Positions 48,710 to 59,893 are shown, counted from the stretch's first letter. The stretch is DNA of 64,000 nucleotides from Methylonatrum kenyense (GCF_023195885.1 NZ_JALPKO010000004.1:210131-274130); one strand, 5' to 3'. The notes: generated by a model from the sequence alone, not told the origin. Numbers and translations are program-made.

Positions 48710-49939
48710 ATGTCCTGGAATGAACCCGGTCGCGGCAACCGCGATCCGTGGGGGGGCTCCGGCAACCAGGGTCCGCCGGATCTCGACGAGGTCGTGAAGA
48801 AGCTGCGCGGCAAATTCGGCGGTCTGTTCGGTGGTCGCGGGAGCGGTTCCGGTGGTGACGAGGAATCCGGCTCCGGCGGCGGTATGGGCTCCGCCGGCAT
48901 CGGCATCATCGTCGGTATCGTCGGCCTGGTCTGGCTGGCATCGGGCATTTACATCATCGACGAAGGCTTCCGCGGCGTTGAATTGCGTTTCGGTGCCTAC
49001 ACACGGACCACGACGCCCGGCCCGCACTGGCACCCGCCGTATCCCATCGGTTCGGTCGAGCGGGTAAACGTCGAACAGCGGCGTGTGGCCGAGATCGGTT
49101 ACCAGAGCACCTCCGGCGACCGGACCCAGAAGGTGGCCCGGGAAGCCCTGATGCTGACCCAGGACGAGAACATTGTCGATGTCCGCTTGGCGGTTCAGTA
49201 CCAGGTCAGCGATCCACGCCAGTTCCGCTTCAATTTTCGCGACCCCGACGACACCCTGAAGGACGTTGCAGAGAGTGCGTTGCGTGAAGTGGTGGGCAAG
49301 CGTCGACTGGATTTCGTACTCACCGAAGGCCGTACCGAAGTGGCCCAGGAAACGCGGCGAGTGCTGACCGAGACCCTTGACCGGTACGAGGCCGGGCTGG
49401 AGGTGGTCAGCGTGGACATCCAGGACGTGCAGCCGCCGGAGCAGGTCCAGGGGGCCTTCGAAGACGCCATCATGGCGCGCGAGGACGAGCAGCGGAAGAT
49501 TAACCAGGCCAATGCCTACCGCAACGAAGTTCTTCCCCGGGCCCACGGTGAGGCAGCACGGATTCGCGAGGAAGCCGAGGGTTACAGGCAGCAGGTGGTG
49601 GCGCTTGCCGAGGGTGAAAGCGCCCGCTTCATGGCACTGTTGCAGGAATACGACCGGGCACCGGAAGTCACCCGCGAGCGACTGTACCTGGACGCCATGG
49701 CTGAAATCATGGGTCGCAGCAGCAAGGTGATGATCGATTCCGCCTCGGGTGACCCGTTGCTGTACCTGCCGCTCGACCGTCTGCGTGGCGGCGCGGAGCA
49801 GCGCCGCAGTAACGAGGGTGCCAGCAACGATCTTGACAGCGACGTCCTGAACCGTCGTCTCGGCACCGGCATGGATCAGCCGTCCCGCAGGTCGGCCGAC
49901 CGCAGCCGTGGTGATCTGCGCAGCAGGGGAGGCAACTGA
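48710..49939 (+). CDS. hflK: FtsH modulator HflK
   Basis: A 409-residue membrane-anchored SPFH protein. A Gly/Asp-rich N-terminus (NEPGRGNRDPWGG) precedes one transmembrane helix (about residues 63-83), then the SPFH/band-7 domain (EGFRGVELRFGAY to about 270) and a coiled coil ending in a polar tail. With HflC it forms a large periplasmic cage that controls FtsH. It overlaps hflC by 1 bp (TGATG). Confidence 0.95.
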   Translation: MSWNEPGRGNRDPWGGSGNQGPPDLDEVVKKLRGKFGGLFGGRGSGSGGDEESGSGGGMGSAGIGIIVGIVGLVWLASGIYIIDEGFRGVELRFGAYTRTTTPGPHWHPPYPIGSVERVNVEQRRVAEIGYQSTSGDRTQKVAREALMLTQDENIVDVRLAVQYQVSDPRQFRFNFRDPDDTLKDVAESALREVVGKRRLDFVLTEGRTEVAQETRRVLTETLDRYEAGLEVVSVDIQDVQPPEQVQGAFEDAIMAREDEQRKINQANAYRNEVLPRAHGEAARIREEAEGYRQQVVALAEGESARFMALLQEYDRAPEVTRERLYLDAMAEIMGRSSKVMIDSASGDPLLYLPLDRLRGGAEQRRSNEGASNDLDSDVLNRRLGTGMDQPSRRSADRSRGDLRSRGGN

Positions 49940-50811
49940 TGTCGCCGTTCAAGTCTGTTATCTCAATGGTCATCGTCGGCGCGTTGGTGCTGGCCTATTT
50001 CTCGATGTTCCAGGTCCACGAGGCGGAACGCGCAATCAAGTTCCGGCTTGGTGAAATCGTGCGCGCGGACTACGAGCCCGGGCTGCACTTCAAGCTGCCG
50101 TTCGTGAACAACGTGCGCAAGTTCGACGGCCGGGTGCAGACCCTTGACGCTGAGCCCGAGCGCTACCTGACCGGGGAGCTGAAAAACCTGATTGTCGACG
50201 CCTTCGTCAAATGGCGGGTCAGTGATGTGCGTCAGTACTACACCACGGTGCGGGGTGATACCCGGCAGGCGAACATGCGTCTGAATGAACACATCAAGGA
50301 CACGCTGCGCAGCGAGTTTGGCCGCCGCGACATGCAGGACGTGATTTCGGGAGAGCGCACGCAGATCATGGATATACTGCGCGAGCGGGGTAACGAGTAT
50401 GCCGAGTCCATTGGGGTCGAGGTGGTTGATGTGCGGCTGAAGCGGGTTGACCTGCCGCCGAACGTCAGCGAATCGGTGTTCGCCCGGATGGTCGCCGAGC
50501 GTGAGCGTGTAGCCCGCGACATACGGGCACGTGGTGACGAGGCATCCGAACGTATCCGTGCGGATGCCGATCGCCAGCGGACGATCGTCGTCGCCGAGGC
50601 CAACCGTGACAGCGAAGAGCTGCGTGGTGAGGGTGACGCCAGGGCCACCGAGATCTACGCGTCGGCCTTTGACCGTGACCGGGAGTTCTTTGGATTCGTC
50701 CGTAGCCTGCGTTCCTACGAGAATGCGTTCCGCGGCGAGGATGATGTGCTGGTGCTGTCGCCGGATTCGCACTTCTTCCGCTACTTCGAGCGCAGCGAAC
50801 TGGACGATTGA
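49939..50811 (+). CDS. hflC: FtsH modulator HflC
   Basis: A 290-residue partner of HflK. A signal-anchor helix (about 5-22: VISMVIVGALVLAYFSMF) is followed by the SPFH domain (VHEAERAIKFRLGEIV) and a coiled-coil region rich in Arg/Glu (EASERIRADADRQRTIVVAEANRDSEELRGEGDA is a charged helix at about 190-225). Ends in the short SELDD tail. A strong terminator follows at 50863. Confidence 0.95.
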   Translation: MSPFKSVISMVIVGALVLAYFSMFQVHEAERAIKFRLGEIVRADYEPGLHFKLPFVNNVRKFDGRVQTLDAEPERYLTGELKNLIVDAFVKWRVSDVRQYYTTVRGDTRQANMRLNEHIKDTLRSEFGRRDMQDVISGERTQIMDILRERGNEYAESIGVEVVDVRLKRVDLPPNVSESVFARMVAERERVARDIRARGDEASERIRADADRQRTIVVAEANRDSEELRGEGDARATEIYASAFDRDREFFGFVRSLRSYENAFRGEDDVLVLSPDSHFFRYFERSELDD

Positions 50812-50862
50812 CGAGTTGGCGGGGGCGCGCGGCAAGTGCCCCCGCCCGACAGGCTGATTCAG

Positions 50863-50892
50863 GCCGGGCGGGGACGACCGCCCGGCTTTTTT
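50863..50892 (+). terminator. intrinsic terminator after hflC
   Basis: Stem GCCGGGCG / CGCCCGGC with an 8-nt loop followed by TTTTTT (50887-50892). It ends 11 bp before the DUF2065 start, so DUF2065 expression depends on read-through or a promoter overlapping it. Confidence 0.85.
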
Positions 50893-50903
50893 GTGGAGGC
50901 GGA

Positions 50904-51098
50904 ATGGGTGCCTGGGAACTTCTCCTGACAGCGCTGGGATTGATGCTGGTGCTGGAAGGCATCAGTCCGTTCCTGGCCCCGGGCCGCTTTCGTGGCATGT
51001 TGCAGCACGTGGCGCGGCTGGATGACCGCACACTGCGGATCGCGGGATTCTGTGCCATGCTCGGCGGCCTTTTCTTGTTGTATCTTGGGAAACACTGA
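50904..51098 (+). CDS. DUF2065 small membrane protein
   Basis: A 64-residue inner-membrane protein with two helices (LLLTALGLMLVLEGISPFL and AGFCAMLGGLFLLYL) separated by a basic loop. DUF2065 proteins of unknown role are encoded between hflC and hisZ or purA in many gammaproteobacteria. GGAGGCGG precedes the ATG. Its last codons and its TGA stop lie in the terminus of repeat copy 3 (from 51087), so residues GKH are repeat-encoded. Confidence 0.88.
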   Translation: MGAWELLLTALGLMLVLEGISPFLAPGRFRGMLQHVARLDDRTLRIAGFCAMLGGLFLLYLGKH

Positions 51099-51493
51099 TT
51101 TATTCGCACGCCTGGGTTGGAGTCCGCATTTTCCCCGAGGCAAGGCGCGCTGCGCAGCGCCGCAGTCGCTCTGCGGTCAAACGCCGCAACGCCGCAGGGC
51201 GGTGAATCCGGCGGTCACCCGCAGGGCTCGGGCCGTTCTTCCGCCTGGCGGTGTCGCAGGCCACCCCGGGTAGCACCACTACCCGAGGCGATCTGCTCCT
51301 GGCCAGCCGCAAGAACGGCACACGAGCGCGGCAGCGTGCGACGGTGCATGCTTGCCTAAGGCCCGGCCGGTTTTGGCCCCTGGCGGCGTTGCGTCGCCGG
51401 CCCGGTAGCTCTGGCTACCGAACCGGCACCGCGCCTTGCCAGATGACCAAAACCGGTCTCGGGCGCAGACGCGAGAATAGATCAGTGTTTCCC
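51087..51493 (+). repeat. interspersed hairpin repeat, copy 3 (407 bp, extra central hairpin)
   Basis: Ends GGGAAACACTGATTTATTCGC and (revcomp) GGGAAACACTGATCTATTCTC. The left arm has lost its closing AAAAATGCGG strand. The right arm (from about 51360) is intact with CGGTAG-ctctgg-CTACCG at its tip. The centre carries a third hairpin on GCCGTTCTT (51232-51240) / AAGAACGGC (51311-51319), tip CGGGTAG-cacca-CTACCCG (51267-51285), then a piece (ending GCATGCTTGCCT) also found in copy 1. It fills the DUF2065-hisZ gap, ending 23 bp before hisZ. Confidence 0.9.
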
Positions 51494-51516
51494 TAAGCGG
51501 GGCATGAGGATTTGGC

Positions 51517-54110
<2,594 letters not shown>

Positions 54111-54118
54111 TCCGGACA

Positions 54119-54148
54119 TAAAAAAGGCGAGCCGATGGCTCGCCTTTT
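54119..54148. terminator. bidirectional terminator between purA and tRNA-Leu
   Basis: Perfect 8-bp stem GGCGAGCC-gat-GGCTCGCC (54126-54144) flanked by A5 on the left and T4 on the right, so it works for purA on the plus strand and for tRNA-Leu on the minus strand. Confidence 0.88.
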
Positions 54149-54158
54149 CCATTCGATG

Positions 54159-54245
54159 TGGTGCCCAGGAGAGGACTTGAACCTCCACGGGGTTGCCCCC
54201 ACTAGCACCTGAAGCTAGCGCGTCTACCAATTCCGCCACCTGGGC
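54159..54245 (-). tRNA. tRNA-Leu (anticodon CAG)
   Basis: Reverse strand reads GCCCAGGTGGCGGAATTGGT at the 5' end and pairs with CCTGGGC before an encoded CCA. The anticodon arm is CTAGC-TTCAGGT-GCTAG with anticodon CAG. A long variable arm (TGGGGGCAACCCCG) marks a class II tRNA, and GGTTCAAGTCC is the T-arm. 87 nt including CCA. It has a near-consensus promoter upstream. Confidence 0.97.
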
Positions 54246-54275
54246 TCAGGATCAGTCGACCCCGACAGGCGGCGA

Positions 54276-54304
54276 ACTTTACCGACGCCCCCGGGGGCTG
54301 TCAA
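54276..54304 (-). promoter_or_regulatory. sigma-70 promoter of tRNA-Leu
   Basis: On the minus strand TTGACA (54304-54299), 17-bp spacer, TAAAGT (54281-54276), then a GC-rich discriminator GCCGCC, typical of stable-RNA promoters under stringent control. It lies 31 nt upstream of the mature tRNA. Confidence 0.85.
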
Positions 54305-54326
54305 CAATCCTGCGCGAGGCCGCGCG

Positions 54327-54354
54327 TTGCATGCCTTCGGCATTCGCGTATCCT
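54327..54354 (+). promoter_or_regulatory. possible promoter for rnr
   Basis: TTGCAT (54327-54332), 16-bp spacer, TATCCT (54349-54354), 47 bp before the rnr start and divergent from the tRNA-Leu promoter. Confidence 0.35.
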
Positions 54355-54401
54355 CCGGCGACAACACAATTTTCTGCCCATACAGGAGTTTCTCCGCACT
54401 C

Positions 54402-56699
54402 ATGGCAAAGACTGGCAAACGGCCTGCCGCAAAGGACGATCCCTACCTCGCCCGCGAGGCGAAGAAATACGACCGCCCGGTGCCAAGTCGTGAATTCATC
54501 CTGCAGCGGCTCGAGGAACTGGCACAGCCGTTGAGCCGCGAAGACCTGGCGGCGCACTTCGAGCTGACCGACGAGGAAGGGCTCGAGGGTCTGCGCCGCC
54601 GCTTGATCGCAATGGAGCGCGACGGCCAGCTGGTGCGCAACCGGCGGGGTGGTTACATCCCGGTGGATCACGAGGAGCTCATCCGCGGACGGATCATCGG
54701 TCACGGCGAGGGCTACGGCTGGTTGGTGCCGGATGTCGGCGGCGAACGAATCTTCCTGTCGCCGCGGGACATGCGCCGCGTCCTGAACGGCGACCGCGCA
54801 GTGGTGCAGCTGGTCGGCCTGGATCAGAAGGGGCAACCCGAGGGCAAGCTGGTCGAGGTCCTGAGCCGCGCCAACCGGACCCTGGTGGGACGCTATTTCA
54901 TGGAAAGCGGGGTTGGTTTCGTGGTGCCCCAGAACCGGCGCCTGCACCTAGACGTGATCGTCCCCGAACAGGACGCGGGCGGTGCCCGCTCGAATGAGCT
55001 GGTGCTGGTCGAGCTGCAGCAACAGCCCAGCCAGCGTTCGCAGCCCGTGGGCCGGGTCATGCAGGTACTGGGCGAGCATATCCGGCCCGGCGACGAGATC
55101 ATGACCGCCGCGCTGACCCACGATATACCCACCGAATGGCCGGAGGTGGTCCTGCATGAAGTGGCCGGGATTCCGGACACGGTGCAGGCCAGCGCGCTTG
55201 GCGACCGGGTTGACCTGCGTGAGGTACCGCTGGTGACCATCGACGGTGCCGACGCCCGCGATTTCGACGATGCCCTGTATTGCGAGCCGACAGCCACCGG
55301 CTGGCGCTTGCTGGTGGCGATCGCCGATGTCTCCCATTACGTCAGGCCCGGGTCAGCGCTGGACCAGGAGGCGCGCAACCGGGGGAATTCGGTCTACTTC
55401 CCTGGCCAGGTGGTGCCGATGCTGCCGGAGAAACTGTCCAACGGCCTGTGTTCACTGAACCCGGACGTGGACCGACTGTGCATGGTCTGCGAAATGCTGA
55501 TCAGCAAGTCCGGCGAGATCCGCCGGTCACGTTTCTTCCGCGGCGTCATGCGCTCCCACGCGCGCACGCTGTATGACGTGGTCGCGCGCGTTGTGGCGGA
55601 TCGGGACGAGGAAATGCGTTCCCGCTACAAGGCACTGCTGCCGCAACTCGATAACCTGTACCAGTTGTTCCTTGCCTTGCGAAAGGCCCGCGAACGCCGC
55701 GGGGCCATCGATTTCGACAGTACCGAGACCCAGATCCTGTTCGATCCCGAGGGCGGTATCGAGGACATCGTCCCGACCGAGCGCAATGATGCGCACAAGC
55801 TGGTCGAGGAATGCATGCTGGCGGCCAACATGGCCACCGCGCGCTTCCTGCGCCGGCACCGGATACCGACGCTGTTCCGGATCCACGAAGGGCCTGACGG
55901 CGACCGCCTCGACAACCTGCGCCTGTTCCTCTCCGGCGTCGGCCTGTCGCTGGGCGGCGGTGACACGCCGCAGGCGGCCGATTACGCCCGCCTGATGGAG
56001 CAGATCAAATCGCGTCCCGACCGGGCGCTGATCCAGACCATTATGCTGCGGTCCCTGCAGCAGGCGGTTTATCATCCGGACAACGCCGGTCATTTCGGGC
56101 TGGCGATGCAGGAATACGCGCACTTCACCTCACCCATCCGGCGCTATCCCGACCTGCTGGTCCACCGCGCCATCGGCCATGTGCTGGACGGCGGCAAGGC
56201 CTCGGACTTCCCGATCCTCAAGGACGAGATGCTGAGCCTTGGTGAACATTGCTCAATGACCGAGCGCCGGGCCGACGAGGCCACCCGCGATGCGGTGATG
56301 ATCATGAAGTGTCATTACATGCGCAACCAGGTGGGCGAGGCCTTCGACGGCGTTGTCACCGGTGTCACCGGCTTCGGCATCTTCGTCGAGCTGGATGACG
56401 TCTATGTCGACGGGCTGGTGCATGTGACATCGCTGGATAACGACTTCTTCCATTTCGATCCGGTCAATCACCGGCTCAGTGGCGAGCGCAGTGGCATTAC
56501 CTACAGCCTGACGGATCGGGTCCGCGTGCAACTGGCAAAGGTTGACCCGGATGAGCGCAAGATCGATCTGGAGCTCATCGGCCGTTACGACCGTGCCGGC
56601 AGCTTGCAGCAGGTCCAGCAGGGCCACGATGGCGACGGTCGCAAGCCCAGGCGTGGCCCGCGCAAGGGCGCTGGTCGGAAACCCGGCCGGCGGCGATGA
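54402..56699 (+). CDS. rnr: ribonuclease R
   Basis: A 765-residue 3'-5' exoribonuclease that degrades structured RNA. The N-terminal winged-helix region (SREFILQRLEELAQPLSREDLAAHF) is followed by two cold-shock domains. The RNB catalytic domain has TIDGADARDFDDALY (Mg-binding Asp cluster, about residue 283), LSNGLCSLNPDVDRLCMVCEM and FTSPIRRYPDLLVHRAIGH. The S1 domain (VTGVTGFGIFVELDD) and a basic Lys/Arg/Gly tail close it. ATG 54402. It overlaps rlmB by 4 bp. Confidence 0.96.
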   Translation: MAKTGKRPAAKDDPYLAREAKKYDRPVPSREFILQRLEELAQPLSREDLAAHFELTDEEGLEGLRRRLIAMERDGQLVRNRRGGYIPVDHEELIRGRIIGHGEGYGWLVPDVGGERIFLSPRDMRRVLNGDRAVVQLVGLDQKGQPEGKLVEVLSRANRTLVGRYFMESGVGFVVPQNRRLHLDVIVPEQDAGGARSNELVLVELQQQPSQRSQPVGRVMQVLGEHIRPGDEIMTAALTHDIPTEWPEVVLHEVAGIPDTVQASALGDRVDLREVPLVTIDGADARDFDDALYCEPTATGWRLLVAIADVSHYVRPGSALDQEARNRGNSVYFPGQVVPMLPEKLSNGLCSLNPDVDRLCMVCEMLISKSGEIRRSRFFRGVMRSHARTLYDVVARVVADRDEEMRSRYKALLPQLDNLYQLFLALRKARERRGAIDFDSTETQILFDPEGGIEDIVPTERNDAHKLVEECMLAANMATARFLRRHRIPTLFRIHEGPDGDRLDNLRLFLSGVGLSLGGGDTPQAADYARLMEQIKSRPDRALIQTIMLRSLQQAVYHPDNAGHFGLAMQEYAHFTSPIRRYPDLLVHRAIGHVLDGGKASDFPILKDEMLSLGEHCSMTERRADEATRDAVMIMKCHYMRNQVGEAFDGVVTGVTGFGIFVELDDVYVDGLVHVTSLDNDFFHFDPVNHRLSGERSGITYSLTDRVRVQLAKVDPDERKIDLELIGRYDRAGSLQQVQQGHDGDGRKPRRGPRKGAGRKPGRRR

Positions 56700-57442
56700 C
56701 CGGAAGCCAGCATCTGGTGCATGGTCTGCATGCGGTGCAGGCGGCCCTGAATCGGCCCGAACTCACGATTCGCGGGGTCTGGGTAGAGCAGGGGCGCCGG
56801 GATCGACGTATGGCAGCGGTGCTGGCCGCCTGCGCCGAGCGGGGCCTGACCGTGCAGCGCGTCGACCGTCGGGAGCTGGACCGGCTCAGTGGCGGGGCGG
56901 CGCATCAGGGGGTGGTGATTGACTGCCCGCCGATGCCGGCCGGGGACGAGGTCGGCCTGGAGCGGCTTCTGGACGGATTGCACGGCGACCCGTTCCTGCT
57001 CGTGCTGGATCAGGTGCAGGATCCGCACAACCTGGGTGCCTGCCTGCGGACCGCCGATGCGGCCGGCGTACAGGCGGTGATCACGACCCGGGATCGTGCC
57101 GCCGGACTGACGCCCGTGGTGCACAAGGTGGCCAGCGGTGCGACCCGCAGCGTGCCATTCATCCAGGTCACGAACCTGGCGCGCACTTTGGACCGGCTGC
57201 GGCAGCGGGGCATCTGGCTGGTCGGTGCGGCGGGCGATGCGCCGACCCTGGTGCATGCGCTGGATCTCAAGGGGCCGCTGGCCGTGGTGATGGGCGCCGA
57301 GGGTGGGGGCCTGAGGCGGTTGACCCGCGAGCGGTGTGATCACCTGGCGAAGATACCGATGGTGGGCACGGTGGAGAGCCTCAACGTCTCGGTGGCGACC
57401 GGTGTAATGCTGTTCGAGGCGCTGCGCCAACGTCTCGTCTGA
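56696..57442 (+). CDS. rlmB: 23S rRNA (guanosine-2251-2'-O)-methyltransferase RlmB
   Basis: A 248-residue SPOUT methyltransferase. The N-terminal substrate-binding domain (HLVHGLHAVQAAL) is followed by motif 1 DQVQDPHNLGACLRTADAAG, motif 2 VMGAEGGGLRRLTRE and motif 3 IPMVGTVESLNVSVATGVMLFEA. It methylates G2251 in the P-loop of 23S rRNA. rnr-rlmB coupling is standard in gammaproteobacteria. Confidence 0.95.
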   Translation: MTGSQHLVHGLHAVQAALNRPELTIRGVWVEQGRRDRRMAAVLAACAERGLTVQRVDRRELDRLSGGAAHQGVVIDCPPMPAGDEVGLERLLDGLHGDPFLLVLDQVQDPHNLGACLRTADAAGVQAVITTRDRAAGLTPVVHKVASGATRSVPFIQVTNLARTLDRLRQRGIWLVGAAGDAPTLVHALDLKGPLAVVMGAEGGGLRRLTRERCDHLAKIPMVGTVESLNVSVATGVMLFEALRQRLV

Positions 57443-57450
57443 GGTTCCAC

Positions 57451-57479
57451 TTTTTCTTGCCGGCTCCATGCCTTATACT
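57451..57479 (+). promoter_or_regulatory. possible promoter for rpsF operon
   Basis: A good TATACT (57474-57479) lies 17 bp after a poor -35 (TTTTTC, 57451-57456) directly after the rlmB stop and about 100 bp before rpsF. Confidence 0.4.
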
Positions 57480-57484
57480 GCCGC

Positions 57485-57511
57485 GCTTCCCGCGGCCACG
57501 GCGCGGGAAGC
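57485..57511 (+). promoter_or_regulatory. leader hairpin upstream of rpsF
   Basis: Perfect 10-bp stem GCTTCCCGCG / CGCGGGAAGC with a 7-nt loop and no T-run, lying in the predicted 5' leader of rpsF-rpsR. S6:S18 autoregulatory leaders exist in many bacteria, but I cannot confirm that this is one. Confidence 0.4.
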
Positions 57512-57580
57512 CCTGCCTCACGGCGCTGATGCCGGAGGCTTCATCGGGGTGCGTGCCCCGGGTATCCGAAGGGAGTAACA

Positions 57581-58033
57581 ATGCGACACTACGAAATCGT
57601 TTTCCTGGTTCATCCGGACCAGAGCGAACAGGTTCCGGCCATGATCGAGCGCTACCGCGCCACGGTCGAGGCCAACGGCGGCAAGACGCATCGGCTGGAA
57701 GACTGGGGCCGCCGGCAGCTTGCCTATCCGATCAGGAAGATTATCAAGGCGCATTACGTGATGATGAACGTGGAATGCGGCAAGACCGAGCTCGACGAGC
57801 TGGTTTCCGCTTTCCGCTTCAACGATGCCGTGATCCGGCATGCCGTGTTGTCCCGTGACGAGGCTGTCACCGAGGCCTCGCCGATGATGAAGGATAAGGA
57901 AAAGGAAGAGAGTGGCCGTGGTCGACGGGATGAGTCCCGTGACGAGCGCCCGGCGCGCCGTTCCCGCGAGGACGACGACAGCGCCTCCGATTCCGAATCC
58001 AGTTCCGACACGGAATCCCGGGCTGAAGCCTGA
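57581..58033 (+). CDS. rpsF: 30S ribosomal protein bS6
   Basis: A 150-residue protein; the bS6 fold is residues 1-95 ([52 protein letters not shown]). The C-terminal tail of about 55 residues is long and highly charged, with Arg/Glu repeats then Ser/Asp-rich sequence ([13 protein letters not shown]). bS6 tails are where RimK adds glutamates in E. coli. GAAGGGAG precedes the ATG. Heads rpsF-rpsR-DUF2232-rplI. Confidence 0.96.
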   Translation: MRHYEIVFLVHPDQSEQVPAMIERYRATVEANGGKTHRLEDWGRRQLAYPIRKIIKAHYVMMNVECGKTELDELVSAFRFNDAVIRHAVLSRDEAVTEASPMMKDKEKEESGRGRRDESRDERPARRSREDDDSASDSESSSDTESRAEA

Positions 58034-58063
58034 GCATCCAGCACAGATTAGGAGACACGCGTC

Positions 58064-58288
58064 ATGGCACGGTTCTTCCGCCGCAGAAAGTATTGCCGAT
58101 TCACCGCTGAAGGCGTCAAGGAGATCGATTACAAGGATCTCAACACGCTGCGCAACTACGTCACCGAAACGGGCAAGATCGTCCCCAGCCGGATTACCGG
58201 TACCAGTGCCCGCTACCAGCGCCAGCTCGCCGCGGCGATCAAGCGTGCACGGTACCTGGCCCTGCTGCCCTACACCGACCGGCACTGA
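58064..58288 (+). CDS. rpsR: 30S ribosomal protein bS18
   Basis: A 74-residue protein: [28 protein letters not shown], the [30 protein letters not shown] core and a C-terminal TDRH. It binds 16S rRNA next to bS6. Its N-terminal Ala after Met removal is the substrate of RimI, encoded at 24293. 30 bp after rpsF; TTAGGAG lies upstream. Confidence 0.97.
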   Translation: MARFFRRRKYCRFTAEGVKEIDYKDLNTLRNYVTETGKIVPSRITGTSARYQRQLAAAIKRARYLALLPYTDRH

Positions 58289-58328
58289 GCTGGAGCGGCG
58301 CCGTCAGGTGCTGGCGGCGTAAATCGCA

Positions 58329-59201
58329 ATGAAGGGGCTTGCCAGCTTCATCATGCGCAGCCGCGTAACGGCTGCGTTGTTCGTCGCCGGAACCTCGCTG
58401 GTTCCGTTTATGGCTTGGTTGGCCAATGCGGCGCTGGCACTGGTCAGCCTGCGGCGTGGCGCGCTCGAGGGTCTGATCGTTGTCGGCGGCGCGGTAGCGG
58501 TGCTGGCGGTGATCGAGTTGATCCTGACCGGGCAGCCCGGCGGTGTTGTGGCACTGCTGTTTCTGGTCTGGTTACCGATCCTGCTGGTGACGGCGGTCTT
58601 GCGCAGCACCGTATCCCTACCGCTGGCGCTGACGGTTGCCAGCGGCATGGCGGTGATCCTGTTGCTTGGCTGGTCCTTGACGGTAGCCGATCCGGAGGCG
58701 TTCTGGCAGGCCCAGCTTGCCGAGCTGGGCGCGGAAATGGAGCCGGAGCAGCGTGAGGAGATCATGCAGTTCTTCGGCCGCCACCTGGCTGCGTTCCTGG
58801 TGATCGGCTTGTGGCTGAACATACTGATCGGGCTGCTGCTGGGGCGGTACTGGCAAGCGCTGCTGTACAATCCGGGCGGTTTCCGCGAGGAGTTCCACGG
58901 CTTCCGGCTTGATTGGCGACTTGGCCTGGTGGGGATCGCGGTGTTTCTCGCCAGCCTGGTGGCCGGTGAAACCGGCGGCTTGCTGAGCGGGCTGACGCTG
59001 GTGTTCGGCGCGTTGTTTCTGGTGCAGACGGTGGCCGTTGCCCATGCGCTGGTTGTGGCGCGCGGCTGGGGCTGGTGGCCGCTACTGGTGGTCTACGCTC
59101 TGATGCCGTTTGCGGCAATGCCGATGGCCCTGCTTGGCATGCTGGACACACTGATGGATTTCCGGCGGCGGCTTGCTCCTGCAAGCGACGAGTCGTCGTA
59201 A
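58329..59201 (+). CDS. DUF2232 family membrane protein
   Basis: A 290-residue inner-membrane protein with about eight hydrophobic helices and short loops; one longer soluble loop (about residues 120-150, EAFWQAQLAELGAEMEPEQ) separates the two halves. Proteins of this kind (YybS-like, DUF2232) are regularly encoded between rpsR and rplI in gammaproteobacteria; role unknown, possibly a substrate-binding module of a transporter. It follows rpsR by 40 bp. Confidence 0.82.
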   Translation: MKGLASFIMRSRVTAALFVAGTSLVPFMAWLANAALALVSLRRGALEGLIVVGGAVAVLAVIELILTGQPGGVVALLFLVWLPILLVTAVLRSTVSLPLALTVASGMAVILLLGWSLTVADPEAFWQAQLAELGAEMEPEQREEIMQFFGRHLAAFLVIGLWLNILIGLLLGRYWQALLYNPGGFREEFHGFRLDWRLGLVGIAVFLASLVAGETGGLLSGLTLVFGALFLVQTVAVAHALVVARGWGWWPLLVVYALMPFAAMPMALLGMLDTLMDFRRRLAPASDESS

Positions 59202-59259
59202 CATGGGCACTGACTGGGCCCGAACTCGTTGAATACAGAACAACCCTGAGGTTGAAACG

Positions 59260-59712
59260 ATGGACGTTATTCTTCTTGAAAAAGTGGACAACCTGGGCGA
59301 CCTGGGTGACCAGGTGAAGGTCAGAGCCGGCTACGGCCGCAATTACCTGCTGCCCCAGGGCAAGGCCAAGCCGGCCACCGCCGAGAACATCAAGTATTTC
59401 GAGGAGCGCCGTGCCGAGCTGGAACGCCAGGCCGCCGAGGTGCTGGCGGCTGCGGAAGCCCGCAAGGCCAAGCTGGACGGACTGACCCTGACCATTCCGG
59501 CCAAGGCCGGGGACGAGGGCAAGCTGTTCGGCTCCGTGGGAACGGCCGATATCGCCGAGGCCGCTGCCGCGGCCGGCGTCGAGCTGGATCGCGCCGAGGT
59601 GCGTATGCCGGAAGGGCCACTACGGGTCGTTGGCAGTTACGAGATTGACGTGCATCTGCACAGCGACGTGGATACCGTGATCTCGGTGGTGGTCGAGGCC
59701 GCAGCCGAGTAA
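59260..59712 (+). CDS. rplI: 50S ribosomal protein bL9
   Basis: A 150-residue protein. The N-terminal rRNA-binding domain [19 protein letters not shown]...[16 protein letters not shown] is followed by the long connecting helix ([23 protein letters not shown]) and the C-terminal domain with [13 protein letters not shown]. It projects from the base of the L1 stalk and helps reading-frame maintenance. A terminator follows. Confidence 0.97.
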   Translation: MDVILLEKVDNLGDLGDQVKVRAGYGRNYLLPQGKAKPATAENIKYFEERRAELERQAAEVLAAAEARKAKLDGLTLTIPAKAGDEGKLFGSVGTADIAEAAAAAGVELDRAEVRMPEGPLRVVGSYEIDVHLHSDVDTVISVVVEAAAE

Positions 59713-59734
59713 CGCGGGCGCAGGTCTGCATCCG

Positions 59735-59768
59735 ACGGCCCGCGTTGCCCTGCAGCGCGGGCCGTTTT
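59735..59768 (+). terminator. intrinsic terminator after rplI
   Basis: Perfect 10-bp stem ACGGCCCGCG (59735-59744) / CGCGGGCCGT (59756-59765) with an 11-nt loop, followed by TTTT. It closes the rpsF-rplI operon ahead of dnaB. Confidence 0.88.
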
Positions 59769-59893
59769 CGTTTCGCGTTAATGCAGGGGGCGCGGTACCG
59801 GTCTGCATCGCCAGCACGGGTCTGGCGTTGCCGCCCATCGACGTGTTTTGCTAGATGTTTCGCGCCCGACTCGGGCAAACAGGCAGGGGCCAC

